DNA of 64,000 nucleotides, taken from the NCBI GenBank assembly GCA_947650365.1, contig OX393552.1, positions 18,564,351 through 18,628,350 of the forward strand, given 5' to 3'. Of the stretch, positions 10,890-23,000 are shown piece after piece. The first letter of the stretch is position 1, and each line of letters opens with the position of its first letter. The notes below the pieces were generated by a model that ran no database searches, was not told the origin of the DNA, and was given only the letters and a program-made list of their open reading frames with translations. A program made the position numbers and the translations under genes. The stretch comes from Chamaelirium japonicum. Taxonomy: Eukaryota; Streptophyta; Magnoliopsida; Liliales; Melanthiaceae.

Positions 10890-11566
10890 TTTTGGATCAA
10901 CTAGTAAAGTAAATTGATAACGTGCAGTAATTGTAACTATAAGTAACTGCTGGTCTTATGTAGCTGTTTGTATTTAGCAGTAAAGTAAACATAAGCTTCA
11001 TTTTACTTTCGAAAAACATGTTTGTTTTCACTGGATAACAATAACTACAAGATCATGTTCTTTGAGTCTGTCACCACCCACCAATTCCTTTCAATTGTGA
11101 ATCGCACCGTCTCGCATTGGATATCCTTAAGGTGATCGGCGTGAGCCTTCTGCCACTTGTTGATCGGTCTGGATCACCCTGTTGCCGTCAGCGACACCGG
11201 CAAGGTTGATCTGTGGGATGCCGACAACCGGGGGTTCTGCTGAAGGATGTGGTAGCCGGCGAAGGGGAAGTGCTTGCCAATGTAGCTCTCGCCTGTGAGG
11301 TAGGAGGGGAGGGGTTGGAGGAGGGGAAGGACTGGAGGGCATCCCAGAGGTGTGGGGCGACGGTAGGCTGGTCGCAGGGGATGTCGGCGGCGAAGGGACC
11401 AGCACTAAAGCTGGGGGACGACGCTCGATACAAAAGGTAAAGCCAACGTACAAGGGAGATGCTCTTACTGGTAAGAGATATATTTTACTTGGTTTTTCCA
11501 ACTAACTCATTTCTGCTAGTAAGAACTGGGTTTACTTTACTATATCAGTTGTGAATACAAACAACA
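10890..11566. mobile_element. Harbinger-like DNA transposon remnant carrying a gene fragment
   Basis: Both edges carry inverted words: CTGTTTGTATT...AGTAAAGTAAAC at about 10963-10990 and GTTTACTTTACTA...AATACAAACAAC at 11530-11565. The same AGTAAAGTAAA and CTGTTTGTATT words form the ends of the better-preserved elements at 11636-12491 and 48444-49864. Between them lies a fragment of a carboxypeptidase gene, the arrangement called a Pack-type element. The outer boundary is not exact. Confidence 0.5.
11160..11440 (-). pseudogene. Serine carboxypeptidase-like (SCPL50/51 type) gene fragment
   Basis: Minus-strand translations give DIPCDQPTVAPHLWDALQSF, then in another frame GESYIGKHFPFAGYHILQQN, then INLAGVADGNRVIQTDQQVA. 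In intact plant SCPL50-type enzymes these blocks occur in the same order around the catalytic-serine motif GESYAGK. Here only about 90 codons of the middle of the protein remain, the blocks lie in different frames, and no start, signal peptide or Asp/His region is present. It is therefore a non-functional captured fragment. Its GC-rich, coding-like composition contrasts with the AT-rich transposon ends around it. The family call rests on my memory of the motif order. Confidence 0.6.
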
Positions 11567-11635
11567 AAAAAAATAACATTTAATGACAAGTCATTATACT
11601 AGATCTTACTTTTACCGAATGCAAACATACACCAA

Positions 11636-12491
11636 GGGTCTGTTTGTTTTTCGGACTCACAAAGTAAAGGCTAGTAAATCGGATGTGGGCTAGTAAATCG
11701 CTCAAATCGACTAGTAAATCCAATTTACTTCTTGCTGTATTGTATTGATCAGTAAAGTAAATCATTACCTTTGGACGACTGTTTGGATTAACCAGTAAAG
11801 TAAATCAGAAATAAATCTACCGGTCGCTCACCGCCTTCGTCGTCCACCACCTCCCGCCAGCCACCGACAACCTGTCACCGCCCTGTCGGCCACCGTCCAC
11901 CACCCGCTGCCATTCACCACCCTCGCCGACCACCGGTTGCCCGTCACCGCACAGTCGGTTACCACCCGTCGCCGCCCACTGGCCGCACGGTGGCAAGCGG
12001 CGGCAGGTGGTGGCAAACGGGCGACAACGGGATGATGGCGATGCAAGGCGGCCAACGAAGGTGGTGGTGGCTGGTGGCATGGGCGGCGCGGTGGTGGTGG
12101 CCGATGGGGTGGTGGACGGCGGGGTGGTGGTGGGTGGGGTGGTGGACGGTGGGGTGGTGGGCAACGGGGGGGTGGTGGTGGCGGCGGGCAGGGTAGTGGA
12201 CGACGGGGTGGTGGCTGGCGGCCGGCAAAGCCACATGCCACTCCCCAAATAAGTGAATCTATTATTTGATGCTCTCTCGATTTTGTCATTGACTGGCGTG
12301 GCTTGGTCAAAGGGCCTTTTACTAGTAAATCAAAAGATTTACTTGGTTTTTTTGAAGTAAATTTTTTTGGCTACTAGTAAATCTCCTACCATTTACTTTA
12401 CTATAATTTTTTGAATCCAAACAGCAGCAAAGTAAATTTTTTATCCGATTTACTTTACTAGTTAGCCTGTTGACCGAATACAAACAGGCCC
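11636..12491. mobile_element. PIF/Harbinger-like non-autonomous element
   Basis: Ends are GGGTCTGTTTGTTTTTCGG and the inverse of GACCGAATACAAACAGGCCC. A 3-bp flank CAA is duplicated on both sides (11633-11635 and 12492-12494). AGTAAATC words are frequent near both ends. The core (11820-12230) is GC-rich GTGG/CCAC repeat, open in several frames but without a recognisable protein. Confidence 0.65.
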
Positions 12492-12605
12492 CAAGAGACC
12501 AATGGCGGACATAGTGACTACTCGAAAACACAAAACAATTATTATAATTGTCCTAATGTAATATAGAATTGTGCTTATTTATGTCATCATATACTATTTC
12601 TATTT

Positions 12606-12800
12606 ATTTTTGGAGATTAGCGTCCGAAACCTTTCGGTCAATGGACCCACTCTAGGTTCGGACTAATACCTCTAAGAGTGTACACCAAACCACTCGAAAG
12701 TTTCCTACGTACTCCTAGGTAACTCGAGCGGGAGGGGAATTGAACCCACAACCTTCTCACCCAAACATCGGTTGCTTTACCTACTCCCCACCCGGGTCCT
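12606..12800 (-). mobile_element. tRNA-derived SINE
   Basis: On the minus strand the head carries a pol III B-box-like word, GGTTCAATTCC, preceded about 40 bp upstream by a weak A-box-like stretch (AGTAGGTAAAGCAACC). The body reads GTGTACACTCTTAGAGGTAT and so on, in the style of plant Au-type SINEs. No clear target duplication is visible. Confidence 0.5.
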
Positions 12801-12979
12801 GTTAGAGATACTCTTATACAATGCATTGCTGACTTGGTGGCGTTGCGATTGACTACCATGATTGTCGCGAGACAAATGTGATGATGGAGAAACTAAAATG
12901 TGGGTACTAGTTAGAAAATTTTGCAACTTTTTATTTTTAAACCTCTTTCCTTTAACCGTTTTTTACATACTGTAGTCAC

Positions 12980-13611
12980 TAGGGCTGCAACTCGGGTCAG
13001 GTTGGGTTAGGGTCGAGATTTTTCAAAGCCTCTGGTTGAGAAAACTCAACCCTAACCCTAACCATATCCGATGAGCACAACCCTAAACCAACCCAACCAA
13101 TCTGAGTTGGCTCTATTTGAGTCGAGTTGGGTTGGGTTTGGTCCGGTCAAATTTGGTCTTGAATACGTCACTATTATAGCTTACTGTATATTGGTATAAC
13201 ACAAACTGATCATGAAAGAGATGAGCATCAAGCCCTCAATCCTATGTCATAACTGATTCGCTAGCCCAATAGGACTCATTGCCTTTGCATCAAATCGTAC
13301 TAGCAGTGATGTCGGGTGGCAGCGAACAAGGGTGAATTTTGATGCTTGATTATAGATAGGATGAAATCCATTGGTAGGATTATATGTGATAGGTGAAACT
13401 TAAACTAACCCATCCAACCATTCGGGTTTGGGTTGAGTTGGTGTGACCAGTGAACCTAAGGCTTCAACCCTAACCCAACCTGATCTGAACTCGGGTTGAT
13501 ATATCTCAACGCTAACGTAAAACCGAAGATTAAAAAATCCAACCCAACCCTATCAAAATTCGGGTTAAGTCATGTTCGGTTCAGGTTAGTCCAACCCAAG
13601 TTGCACCCCTA
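12980..13611. mobile_element. hAT-like element of the TAGGG-terminus family
   Basis: Terminal inverted repeats are TAGGGCTGCAACTCGGGT and, read inward from the right, TAGGGGTGCAACTTGGGT. The 8-bp flanks GTAGTCAC and GAAGTTAG are partly alike. The interior is rich in AACCCAACC/GGTTGGGTT words. It carries no transposase. Confidence 0.65.
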
Positions 13612-13982
13612 GAAGTTAGATGTACACACTACATATTCTCTTTAGGTCGATAACTACACCTAGGGCTGCAAACGAACCAAGATGTTCATGAGCATTTCGC
13701 AAACAAGCTCAATAAAGCTCGTTCGAGTTCATTCGATTTTATAATCGAGCTAAGCCCAAACCTAGAGTTTATGCCCGTTTAATAAACGAGCCAAGCTCAA
13801 GTAGTCCAAAGCTCTGTTGGGTTTGGCTCGCAAACATGGTTGGTTAGGGCTTGTGAGCAAGCTTGTGAATAGGATCATAGAAGTCATGAATAGACCTAAT
13901 ATATGTAGTCTATGCTTTTGATCAATTCTAAAGTTTGGGAACAAGCTCGTTCTGGGACCATTCGAGTTTATTCGATTAATAA

Positions 13983-16181
13983 GGGTGCGTTTGGCATTGG
14001 TTTTAAAATTTTAGGTTTTGATTTTGGAATACCAAGAACTAGTTTTGTGCAAAACCAGTTTTAGCTTATCGAAAACCAGTTCTAGAATTATCAACATTTG
14101 AGCATTTGGCAATAAAACCAGTTTTGAGCCTAAAATTAGTTTTGTAGTTATTTTTCTAAAATGTTCTCTCCAATATTTTCTATCTACGATATTTTCTCTT
14201 TCTACAATGTTTTCTCTCCAACATTAACTCTATGATATTTTCTCTCTATAATATTTTCTCTTCTCACTATGTCATTTTCTATCTAAAATACTCTCCTTCT
14301 ATAATATTTTCTCTCTACAATATTTTCTCTATAAAATATACTCATTCTATAATATTTTCTCTCTAAAATACTCTTGCTATAAGATTTTATCTCTCTAAAA
14401 ATATTCTCTCTGTAACACTTTCTCTAATATTTTATCTCTCTACAATGTTTTCTCTCTACAATATTTCTCTCTCTAAAATATTCTCTTTGTATACTAATTT
14501 CTCGCTCTAAAATATTCTTTCTATAATATTTTATCTCTTGAACATGTTCTCTCTCTATGATATCTTCTCTCTCTATAATTATTTTTTTTCTCCCATCTAC
14601 GTTATTTTCTCTCTCTATAATATTTATTTTCTAAATTTTACTCTCTATAATATATTCTCTTTCTAAAATATTCTCTATCTATAATATTTTATCTCTCTAA
14701 AATATTCTCTTTCTATAATATTTTCTCTCTCTATAATATTTTTTCTATCTAAAATATTCTCTCTCTAAAATATTCACTTTCTATAATATTTTCTCTCTAA
14801 AATATCCTATTTCTATAAATTTTTTGCTCTATAACATTTCTCTCTCTAAAATATTCTTTTTTTATAATATTTTCTCTCTCTAAAATATTCTATTTCTATT
14901 ATATTTTCTCTCTCTATGATATCTTCTCTCTATATTATTAATATTTTTCTTCTCTCTATGTTTTTTTCTCTCTCTACAATATTTTCTATTTAAACTGCTC
15001 TCTATAACATATTCTTTTTCTAAAATATTATCTTTCTATAATATTTTCTTTCTCTTAAATATTCTCTTTCTATAAAATTTTCTCTCTAAAATATCATATT
15101 CTATAATATTTTCTCTCTACAACATTTCTATCTCTAAAATATTCTCTTTGTATACTATTTTCTCTCTCTAAAATATTCTTTCTATATAATTTTCTCTCTT
15201 GAATATTTTCTCTCTCTATGATATCTTCTCTCTCTATAATTAATATTTTTCTCCCCTCTACGTTATTTTCTCTCTATAATATTTCTTTTCTAAATTTCTC
15301 TCTATAATATATTCTCTCTCTAAAATATTCTCTTTCTATAATATTTTATCTATATAAAATATTCTTTCTACAATATTTTCTCTTTACAACATTTTTTCTT
15401 TCTAAAATATTCTCTTTCTATAATATTTTATCTCTAAAATATCCTATTTCTACAAAGTTTCCGCTTTATAATATTTCTCTCTCTAAAATATTCTCTTTTT
15501 ATAATATTTTCTCTCTCTAAAATATTCTATTTCTATTATATTTTCTCTCTCTATGATATCTTCTCTCTCTATTAATAATATTTTTCTCCTCTCTATGTTT
15601 TTTTCTCTCTATAATATTTTCTATCTAAACTACTCTCTATAACATATTCTCTCTAAAATATTATCTTTATATAATATTTTCTCTCTAAAATATTCTCTTT
15701 CTATAACATTTTCTCTCTCTATAATATTTTATTTTCTATAATATTTTCTCTCTCTATAATATTTTTTCTCTATAATATTTTTTATCTTCAATATTTTCTC
15801 ATTACTTATTTATTTATTTAATACTCTATCTATATTCTTTTCTTTAGAATTTTCTCTCCCTATAATATTTTTATATCTAGTATATATTCTCCCGGTTTTA
15901 ATTTTTTCTCTTTACAATAGTTTCTCTCTACAACATATATGTTATTCACAATAATTTTTTTTAATTATTGTTTTGCCTTCTTACCTCAAGAACCCAATAG
16001 AAGAACCCAAAAGCAGAAAATTTCTGCTTTTGGGTTTTGATGATTTTTTTGTTATGGTTTTGGAAAACCAATTTTCTAATCAAATCCCAAACGCACTAAA
16101 ATCTTATATCAAAACCAGTTTGGCAAGCGGAACTAGTTTTGACGCAAAACTAGGCCTCCAAAACCAATGCCAAACACACCC
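13983..16181. mobile_element. PIF/Harbinger-like element with an internal AT/CT satellite
   Basis: Terminal inverted repeats are GGGTGCGTTTGGCATTGGTT and, read inward from the right, GGGTGTGTTTGGCATTGGTT. A TAA target duplication flanks it (13980-13982 and 16182-16184). About 1.8 kb of the 2.2-kb interior is a tandem array. There is no transposase. A partial relative lies inverted at about 28120-28229. Confidence 0.75.
14150..15950. repeat. AT/CT-rich tandem array
   Basis: Short units of about 16 bp alternate, mainly CTCTCTAAAATATTCT and CTTTCTATAATATTTT. Larger blocks repeat every few hundred bp; for example CTCTCTATGATATCTTCTCT occurs at about 14555, 14910, 15210 and 15550. There is no coding potential. 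Confidence 0.85.
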
Positions 16182-16220
16182 TAATTGAGTGAAGCCTAGC
16201 CTATAGTTTAGGCTAGTTTA

Positions 16221-16465
16221 GGGCCTGTTTGGATACATTCTGGATCCGGGGTTCAGGGATTCTAGGAGCCCATAATCCCTAAAAAAGACAGAGCCTGCTT
16301 GGTTACAGTTGGATCGATCCCAAAAAGTGTTTTTTCAGAAAGCCCAAAACATGCTCTTGGGAGCTATTTCTTTGAAGCCAAAAATCGAGACTCCAGGCTC
16401 CGAAGCTCTTTTTGGGATTATGGGCTCAAAGAATACCGGAATCAGAATCCTATCCAAACAAGGCC
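16221..16465. mobile_element. Tourist-like MITE (PIF/Harbinger)
   Basis: A 245-bp element with inverted ends GGGCCTGTTTGGATA and TATCCAAACAAGGCC and a TTA target duplication (16218-16220 and 16466-16468). It sits inside the older hAT-like element. Confidence 0.75.
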
Positions 16466-16717
16466 TTAATAAACGATCAAAGCTCAAGCAGACCAAAACT
16501 CGGTCTGGTTCGATTCGGTTCGCTTTGGCCCGGCTCGGCTTCATCCTTATATGGGTTCCCTTGTTCCACAAAGAAGGAGAAAGGTTTAAGCCCAGCACAT
16601 TTATTTCTGATCCATGTCTCTTCTAAATGGGCGGCCTGTCCGGCGTTGATCTATTTTTGAGTCGGGCATGTTACAGCCCAGCCCATTTACAGCCCAGTTC
16701 TAGCCGTGGCTTATGGG

Positions 16718-17191
16718 TAGGGGTGGCAATGGGTCGTGTCAGGTCGGGTTCGTGTCGTGCCTAGTTTCGGGTCGTGTCCAAAACCCCTAGACCCGGACCT
16801 GACCCGTTTCCTAATCGTGTCTAGATTCTAAACCCGTACCCGACCCGTTTTCAAACGGGTAGACCTGATAAGACCCGTTTACCACACGGGTTTATTCAGT
16901 TGACCCGATCCTACTCAACCTGACATTACCCGATAGACCCACTGATACTATATATTATAGTATCGGATTGCGGGTAGACCTGACCCGACCTAACACGATC
17001 CGGTGAATTTTAAACGGGTCTTCTCGGGTCTACAGTGTCCAAACCCTAAACCCGGGCCCGACCCGTTTAATAAACGGGTCTATCGTGTCAACCCGTTTAC
17101 GACCCGAACCCGTTTATCCCTGACCCAGACCCAGTAACTTCATGTCGGTCGTGTTGGGTCTGCCGTGTCGGGTCCGAAATTACCAGCCCTA
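16718..17191. mobile_element. hAT non-autonomous element with perfect target duplication
   Basis: Ends are TAGGGGTGGCAAT and, read inward from the right, TAGGGCTGGTAAT. The 8-bp duplication CTTATGGG is exact (16710-16717 and 17192-17199), diagnostic of hAT. The 474-bp interior consists of GACCCG/CGGGTC words. Confidence 0.85.
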
Positions 17192-17528
17192 CTTATGGGG
17201 GATGTTGAGTGGGCTTGAGTAAACCAGGGATTGGGCTGTGCTTACGCCATGGGTCAAGCCCATATTGAGCGCTGAGGTCAATGAGAAACTTTTGAGAGAC
17301 GGGTGAATATTGCATTTTTAATTTCTCCTAAGACCCTCAATATTAGCTAATGCGCCATCGAATCAATAACATATTGCAACTGAGCATTGGAAACTTCCGC
17401 CGACGATCTTTTAATAGTTCATCGTTTTCCTCGTCTCTTTGTTTAGAGTGATCCTGCCCCTTTTTTTTTCACCCATGTGGTTAGGTTATGTGTTTGTAGA
17501 CTCTCTCCGTTAACTGGCTGTTGTTGGT

Positions 17529-17752
<224 letters not shown>

Positions 17753-18614
17753 GGTATTAGAATTGGCCTTTATTCCCGTCGGCTGCTTGATGACATTTTT
17801 CAAACGAGATCCCACCAGGTGATCCTCTCCATGAGGGCTCCTTTGGCTCAAGTTCCTCCTATACTCCCGGCCTCCTCCCGTTTGGACTCCTCTTGTGCGG
17901 CCGCCTCCTCTGCTTCGCTCGATCCGGCCCTCCTCGACACAACTCGATCCGCACGACTAACCTGTTCCTCCCTACATCCTCAGCTCTCCTTTGTGCCTTT
18001 GCGTCATCGGTCCACGACTGCCTCGTTCGCGATCCCAATCCTTGCGATGCCGGCCCTTCCTCCACGTCTTGCACCGCTAGTCTGCGATTGCCAGTTGCAC
18101 CTCTAGCGTCACGACACCACAATCTTCAACTGTTTGTTCCCCACATTGCATGCGATCTTTTCGTCATTGCTTCTTTACGACGGGTGGCTAGCAGCTGCTC
18201 TGCTTGCTTCCCTTCGCTGCCTGCAAGTGAATGATGGCCAACCGACCACATTTGACCAAATCTGGAACCCACCACGATTTAGCACCTCTCTTGGCCAGAT
18301 ATGGCACCCCTAGGCTTCAACTCCTCTCTAGCACCCTCTCCAGCCACCTCCAGGCTGCAGTTGATTTGGCACCCGCTCCAGCCACCAGACACTTTCGGTT
18401 GGGCACCCCCACCCTTCCTGAGGGCATCTTAGGTGATCATATTATTGAGGGCACCTCCCAAATCCTCATAGAGTGCTTATTGGCCTAGATGGCTCACCCA
18501 GCTGTGTCTCTGTTGGTCGATTCACTGAGGAGTCTGTTGAAGTGCTCTTCAATCCCCACTCCATACTTTACCTACGTGGCATCTAAGAGCTCCTAGAATA
18601 TTGAAGGCACTAGC
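17753..18614 (+). other. CT-rich leader-like stretch, no gene recognised
   Basis: Several overlapping frames are open (for example 17819-18106 and 17893-18234). They have no domain, no methionine context of note and skewed Ser/Pro/Leu content. The stretch follows a primer-site-like word and probably belongs to the preceding LTR element. Confidence 0.45.
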
Positions 18615-19587
18615 GGGTCGTTTGGTTTGCGGAAATACAGTCTTGGAATTCCTATTCTCTGACATCATATTCCAGGGAACCACAACAAGATTATGGTGTT
18701 TGGTTCCTGCAAGGAAAAGACTAAGAAATGAGGGGGGCACCTTTTTCTATTTCCTAAATTAGTTTGGTTCAACATGAGAATGAGTGTGTTGGGGGGGGGG
18801 ACTCCTGACTTATATGAGCAAAGGGTATACCACGTAGGATTCCAAGGGAAAAAAACCAATTCCCCCCAATTTTGGGAGTAGGGCTGTTTATGGGCTGGGT
18901 TCGAGTTGGGACACCCCATGCCCAAGCCCGGTCCAAATTTATGAGTGTGTGCCCATACCCGGTCCAGGCCCAAATTTAAATATTCAGGCTTGGCCCAAAC
19001 CCGGGCCGAAATTTTCTTCAAGCCCAAATCGGCCCAAATTAAGTCCATATTTCTAACACGGTATATGCATAAATCTTTTTTCTCTCTTTATCACACAATA
19101 AAAGTAGAAAATAGCATTGATTACGATATACATTGAAATGATATATACGAAATAATGCTCCTAATGTTCGGTTGATATTTGTAACGTGGGCACTTTTAAA
19201 TTATGTATTCATTGTATATAAAAAAATAAAAAATAAAATATTTCAGGCTTCGGTTTGGGCTTCGAGTCGGGTTAGTGGTTGTCCATACCCGGTCCATAAC
19301 ACAATCAAGCCAGAATGTTCAAACCCAACCCGGTCCAAAATCCAAGCTAACTATGTCCAAATTATACCCAAATTAGACCCAGCCCAGTAGGCTTCAGGCT
19401 GGCCCGAGTCCATTAACAACCCCCCCGCCCCCCCCCCCCCCCCCCCCCTTCAACATCCTTTGACTTGGAACATGACTCCCACTTGCGTCGAATTCCCATC
19501 TCAAATCCGTGAACCAAACGCCAGAATCCCCGGCATCCTTTTTCCGATTCCACATAAAAGATCCCAATTCCGTGAACCAAACGACCC
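18615..19587. mobile_element. Harbinger-like element interrupted by a TAGGG-type element
   Basis: The ends GGGTCGTTTGGTTTGCGGAA and, read inward from the right, GGGTCGTTTGGTTCACGGAA are inverted copies. An inner segment, about 18879-19425, has its own inverted ends (TAGGGCTGTTTATGGGCTGG against GGGTTGTTAATGGACTCGG), so one element sits inside the other. No target duplication was confirmed for the outer element. Confidence 0.6.
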
Positions 19588-19615
19588 CTAGGAGCCCCTT
19601 GGATATGCCCTAACA

Positions 19616-19753
19616 GCCCTAAACAATAGGGGTCAAAATGTATTATTATATTCAAAAGTTAGAAGAAGGGGTTGGATACTAAACCGCCCTAAACAATAGG
19701 GGTCAAAATGTATTATTATATTCAAAAGTTAGAAGAAGGGGTTGGATACTAAT
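19616..19753 (+). repeat. 70-bp tandem duplication upstream of the phosphatase gene
   Basis: A unit starting GCCCTAAACAATAGGGGTCA occurs at 19616 and again at 19686, with no difference that I can see over about 68 bp. It lies roughly 260-390 bp upstream of the start codon. Confidence 0.9.
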
Positions 19754-19874
19754 CAGCACATAAAGTCTTGACTTGTGTACAGTCGAAACAAACGATACAC
19801 TACAGACAGCCGTTAAAAGGTTCGACGTCGCCGGCCCGCCTCCCCCACCCCACATAACCCCTCCCCTTCCTTCC

Positions 19875-19878
<4 letters not shown>

Positions 19879-19911
<33 letters not shown>
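19879..19911. repeat. (CT)n microsatellite in the likely 5' UTR
   Basis: A CT run about 100 bp upstream of the phosphatase ATG. CT-rich leaders are common in plant genes. No TATA box could be picked out with confidence. Confidence 0.8.
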
Positions 19912-19915
<4 letters not shown>

Positions 19916-20009
19916 CCGATGATTTCAAAGTCAACAGTGCATCCCATCCCGTCCCACGCCCCATTTATCTTCTTCCGTCTCTTCGTCTCACTCCCCATTC
20001 AACCAAGAG

Positions 20010-23000
20010 ATGGGGTGTTCTTTGAGGCCTCCCCCTCTCCTTCATCATCATCTAGCTCTTGCTCTGGTTCTGTTGGCCGTCGCGGGTCTTGCGGCCCGAT
20101 GCGATGGAGGGGTCACCAGCGCCTTCGTCCGCATGCTCGAGAAGTCGGCCGACATGCCCATCGGCAGCGATGCCTTCCGTGTGCCCCCCGGCCACAATGC
20201 CCCCCAGCAGGTGCTCTCCGATCCCAATCAGTGCCGACCCACTTCGTTTCATCCCCCTTCCGACCTGTTATTGCTGGGTTCCTGTTGTTTCTTTGATATC
20301 TTGTCATGACCATCTCTCTACTCTCTTCACTGTATTGTTTAATGCCCTTTACCTCTTATATCTGTTCTTATTGGGTATCCTTTTCCATCTGAAATTTTGT
20401 TCCATTCTGTTCTTGTTGGGTTGATTCTCAAAAAACCAACCCCTACAATCTTCTCTATTTACAGATAAAGCCCTATTAAAGTGATATTTACATATAAACC
20501 CCTCAATTCATTCAAACATTACATATTGACCCTTGCAGTTAGGTGACATCCAAAACAAGAGAATATTTTCGATTTCATCATTGATATTTTACCTAAACTC
20601 TGTATATACCCCTCCAATGTGAGAATTCTTCGGATTAGGCCCAAGTTAGATTCGGGTTATGTCTGTGTTTGTTTCGGATTAAGTCCATGTTCAATAACGA
20701 TATATCAATTTAAGTAATTAAAACTATGGGAAAATCAGTTATTTCCCCTTTAGATCAATAAAATAACAGCCGAGTGATGAAATATTTTGAAAATATTCCT
20801 TCATTTTGGATAACTAACTATAGGGGCCAATATGTAAATATTGGATAATTTAAGAGGTTTATATATAAATATTGACTTTAAAGGGGTTTATATGTAAATA
20901 GAGAAGATTGCAGGGGTTGATTTGTTTAACAACCCCCCCCCCCCTCCACCCCCTTTCAAAAAAAAAAAAATGTTCTTGTTGGATTCATGTTTAAAATTTT
21001 GTTCTACTTGATGTGGGTTTTCGCAAGATCGATTCGACCTCTTAACCTTTCTTGTTTAGAGTATATGATCAATGTCTTTTTGATTTGCAAAGCCTGTGCA
21101 ACAGAAAACATTTGTTTATATTTTTGCGCATTACATGTTTGCTTTGGGGTTTGACCGAAAAATGATCTTTGGTTTTGTTCTCCCTTCTCTTCCGAAGGTT
21201 CATATAACTCAAGGTGACCATCATGGTGCGGCGATTATCGTGTCATGGGTGACCCAAGACGAGCCCGGTTCGAGCAAAGTGCTTTACGGGACGTCCGAGA
21301 ACAAGCTTCAGTTCTGGGCTGAGGGCAAGCTTACTCGCTATACGTACTACAACTACACTTCGGGCTACATCCATCACTGCACACTTAGAAGGCTGAAGGT
21401 GATTCTGCAAACTCTGCTTGTCAAATACGCAATGCTGAATAGAATTTTAAGAAGTTAATCTTCTAAGAAATGGCTTAATTCACACACTCAGGGGAGTTTG
21501 GATTTGAACTAATATGGGTCCTTGATGCATTCACAGTTTGACACGATTTACTTCTATGAGGTTGGTATTGGTCTTACGGCTCGGAAATTCTGGTTCAGAA
21601 CCCCTCCAAAAGTTGGTCCAGATGTCCCATATACGTTTGGTGTTATAGGTAATTTGGCCTACATATGTGTAGTCTCTCTCTCTCCTCTCTCTCTCAAAAG
21701 GTTATAAATGTCGATTTTCATTTCGGTCAGTAAAAAATAGAAAACTTGTCAGATTTCGGTTAAAGTCGATGGAAATTTTGTATTTTAAAAGAAGGATTTC
21801 AGTAGAAATTTGTCAGATTTCGGTCAAATTTTGGTCGATTTTGGTCAAATATCGGTCTGTCATGACTCATGAGGAAAATATATGAAAAATATAGAATTTA
21901 TCATTGATGGAATTTTTCAGTAATTGTCCAAAAAAGACGAAATGTTATCGCACTGGCCCAAAATATTTTGTAAAACCTGTCCCGTTTAATAATATTTGGG
22001 TTAGGAAGGTAACCTGAACTTGTTTCTGTGTTCTAAGCTGGGCCCATATTGAGTCTTGGTCTGTTTGGGATACTGGAATGGGTTAAAAATGCCACCCACA
22101 TCTCCATGGGTTTATATTGCTAGATTAATTCGTATTATCTTGTTATTATAATCGATAGTTATGTTGTGAAGCACAAAAATAGCCTTCTGAATAGGATTCT
22201 GGATACTATGGAGAATAGTTATTGGAATAAGATTGAAAAATATGGTCTATCACTATGACAACACATGCTAATTACCTGGAAGAGTTGATACCAATTTGAT
22301 GGAGGAGCAGGGCCCGGGATACCTATACCATTGATGAGCCTATGCCTTGGCAGTCTACATAGAGACACATGATACAACTTCCCCCAAATAACCAACAATT
22401 AAGAAATAAAATCAGCCAATTGATGTATAGGGACTCAAAGCCCCTTACGATTGCTTGACAGGAGTTTCTTGCACATATCATCTCCTTTCCGTTCATTCCC
22501 TCGACAGAGCAGACTGCTGATTTTCTCACAAAGCCTCTTACGATTGCTCGATTTCGTCATTTTATAAGTAAACTCTCGGTACATGATCCACTGTGAGTTT
22601 GAGGGGGAGTGTTAATGTATATACCGGGTTGGGTTCTATGTACAGTCGGGTCGGGTTTCTTGTGTATTGATGTACATATATATTGGACTTGAGTCCCTCA
22701 ATAGTGAAGCTCTCATTCTCTCCAAACCCAGGATCAGATCTGAGATGGATCTGATTTTGAACAGAAAAGGTGCTTGGCATTGTGACTACCTTGATAGGTT
22801 GAAAGATAGTATGTGTGGGAATAGGAATATCTGTATGATTGATTTTACATTCGGACTACTATTCAGGAAAAATCGTAAGACTACTGCTTGCTGTCTAGAA
22901 ATTTCTGAACAGAAATATTGTAGAAAAAGACAAGGGTCAAGTACCGGCAAGGTTTAAAACTCGGGTATCGATATCGGTATCGGCTGGACTTGGCTGGTAC

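Larger units (their letters stand above)
13661..16549. mobile_element. Old hAT-like element, twice interrupted by other transposons
   Basis: It starts TAGGGCTGCAAACGAACC. Its parts (13661-13982, 16182-16220 and 16466-16549) together resemble the uninterrupted inverted copy at 63541-63918. The host words CATTCGAGTTTATTCGATTAA and ATTGAGTGAAGCC, now separated by 2.2 kb, are adjacent in that copy. The right end (TTCATCCTTA) is degenerate. Confidence 0.5.

Noticed and set aside
12721-12800. Possible tRNA gene on the minus strand
   Set aside because: Only a B-box-like word is good. The cloverleaf does not close and the downstream body fits a SINE.
17819-18488. A gene with Ser/Pro-rich product
   Set aside because: Three frames are open, the composition is skewed, and it sits downstream of an LTR and primer-site-like word.
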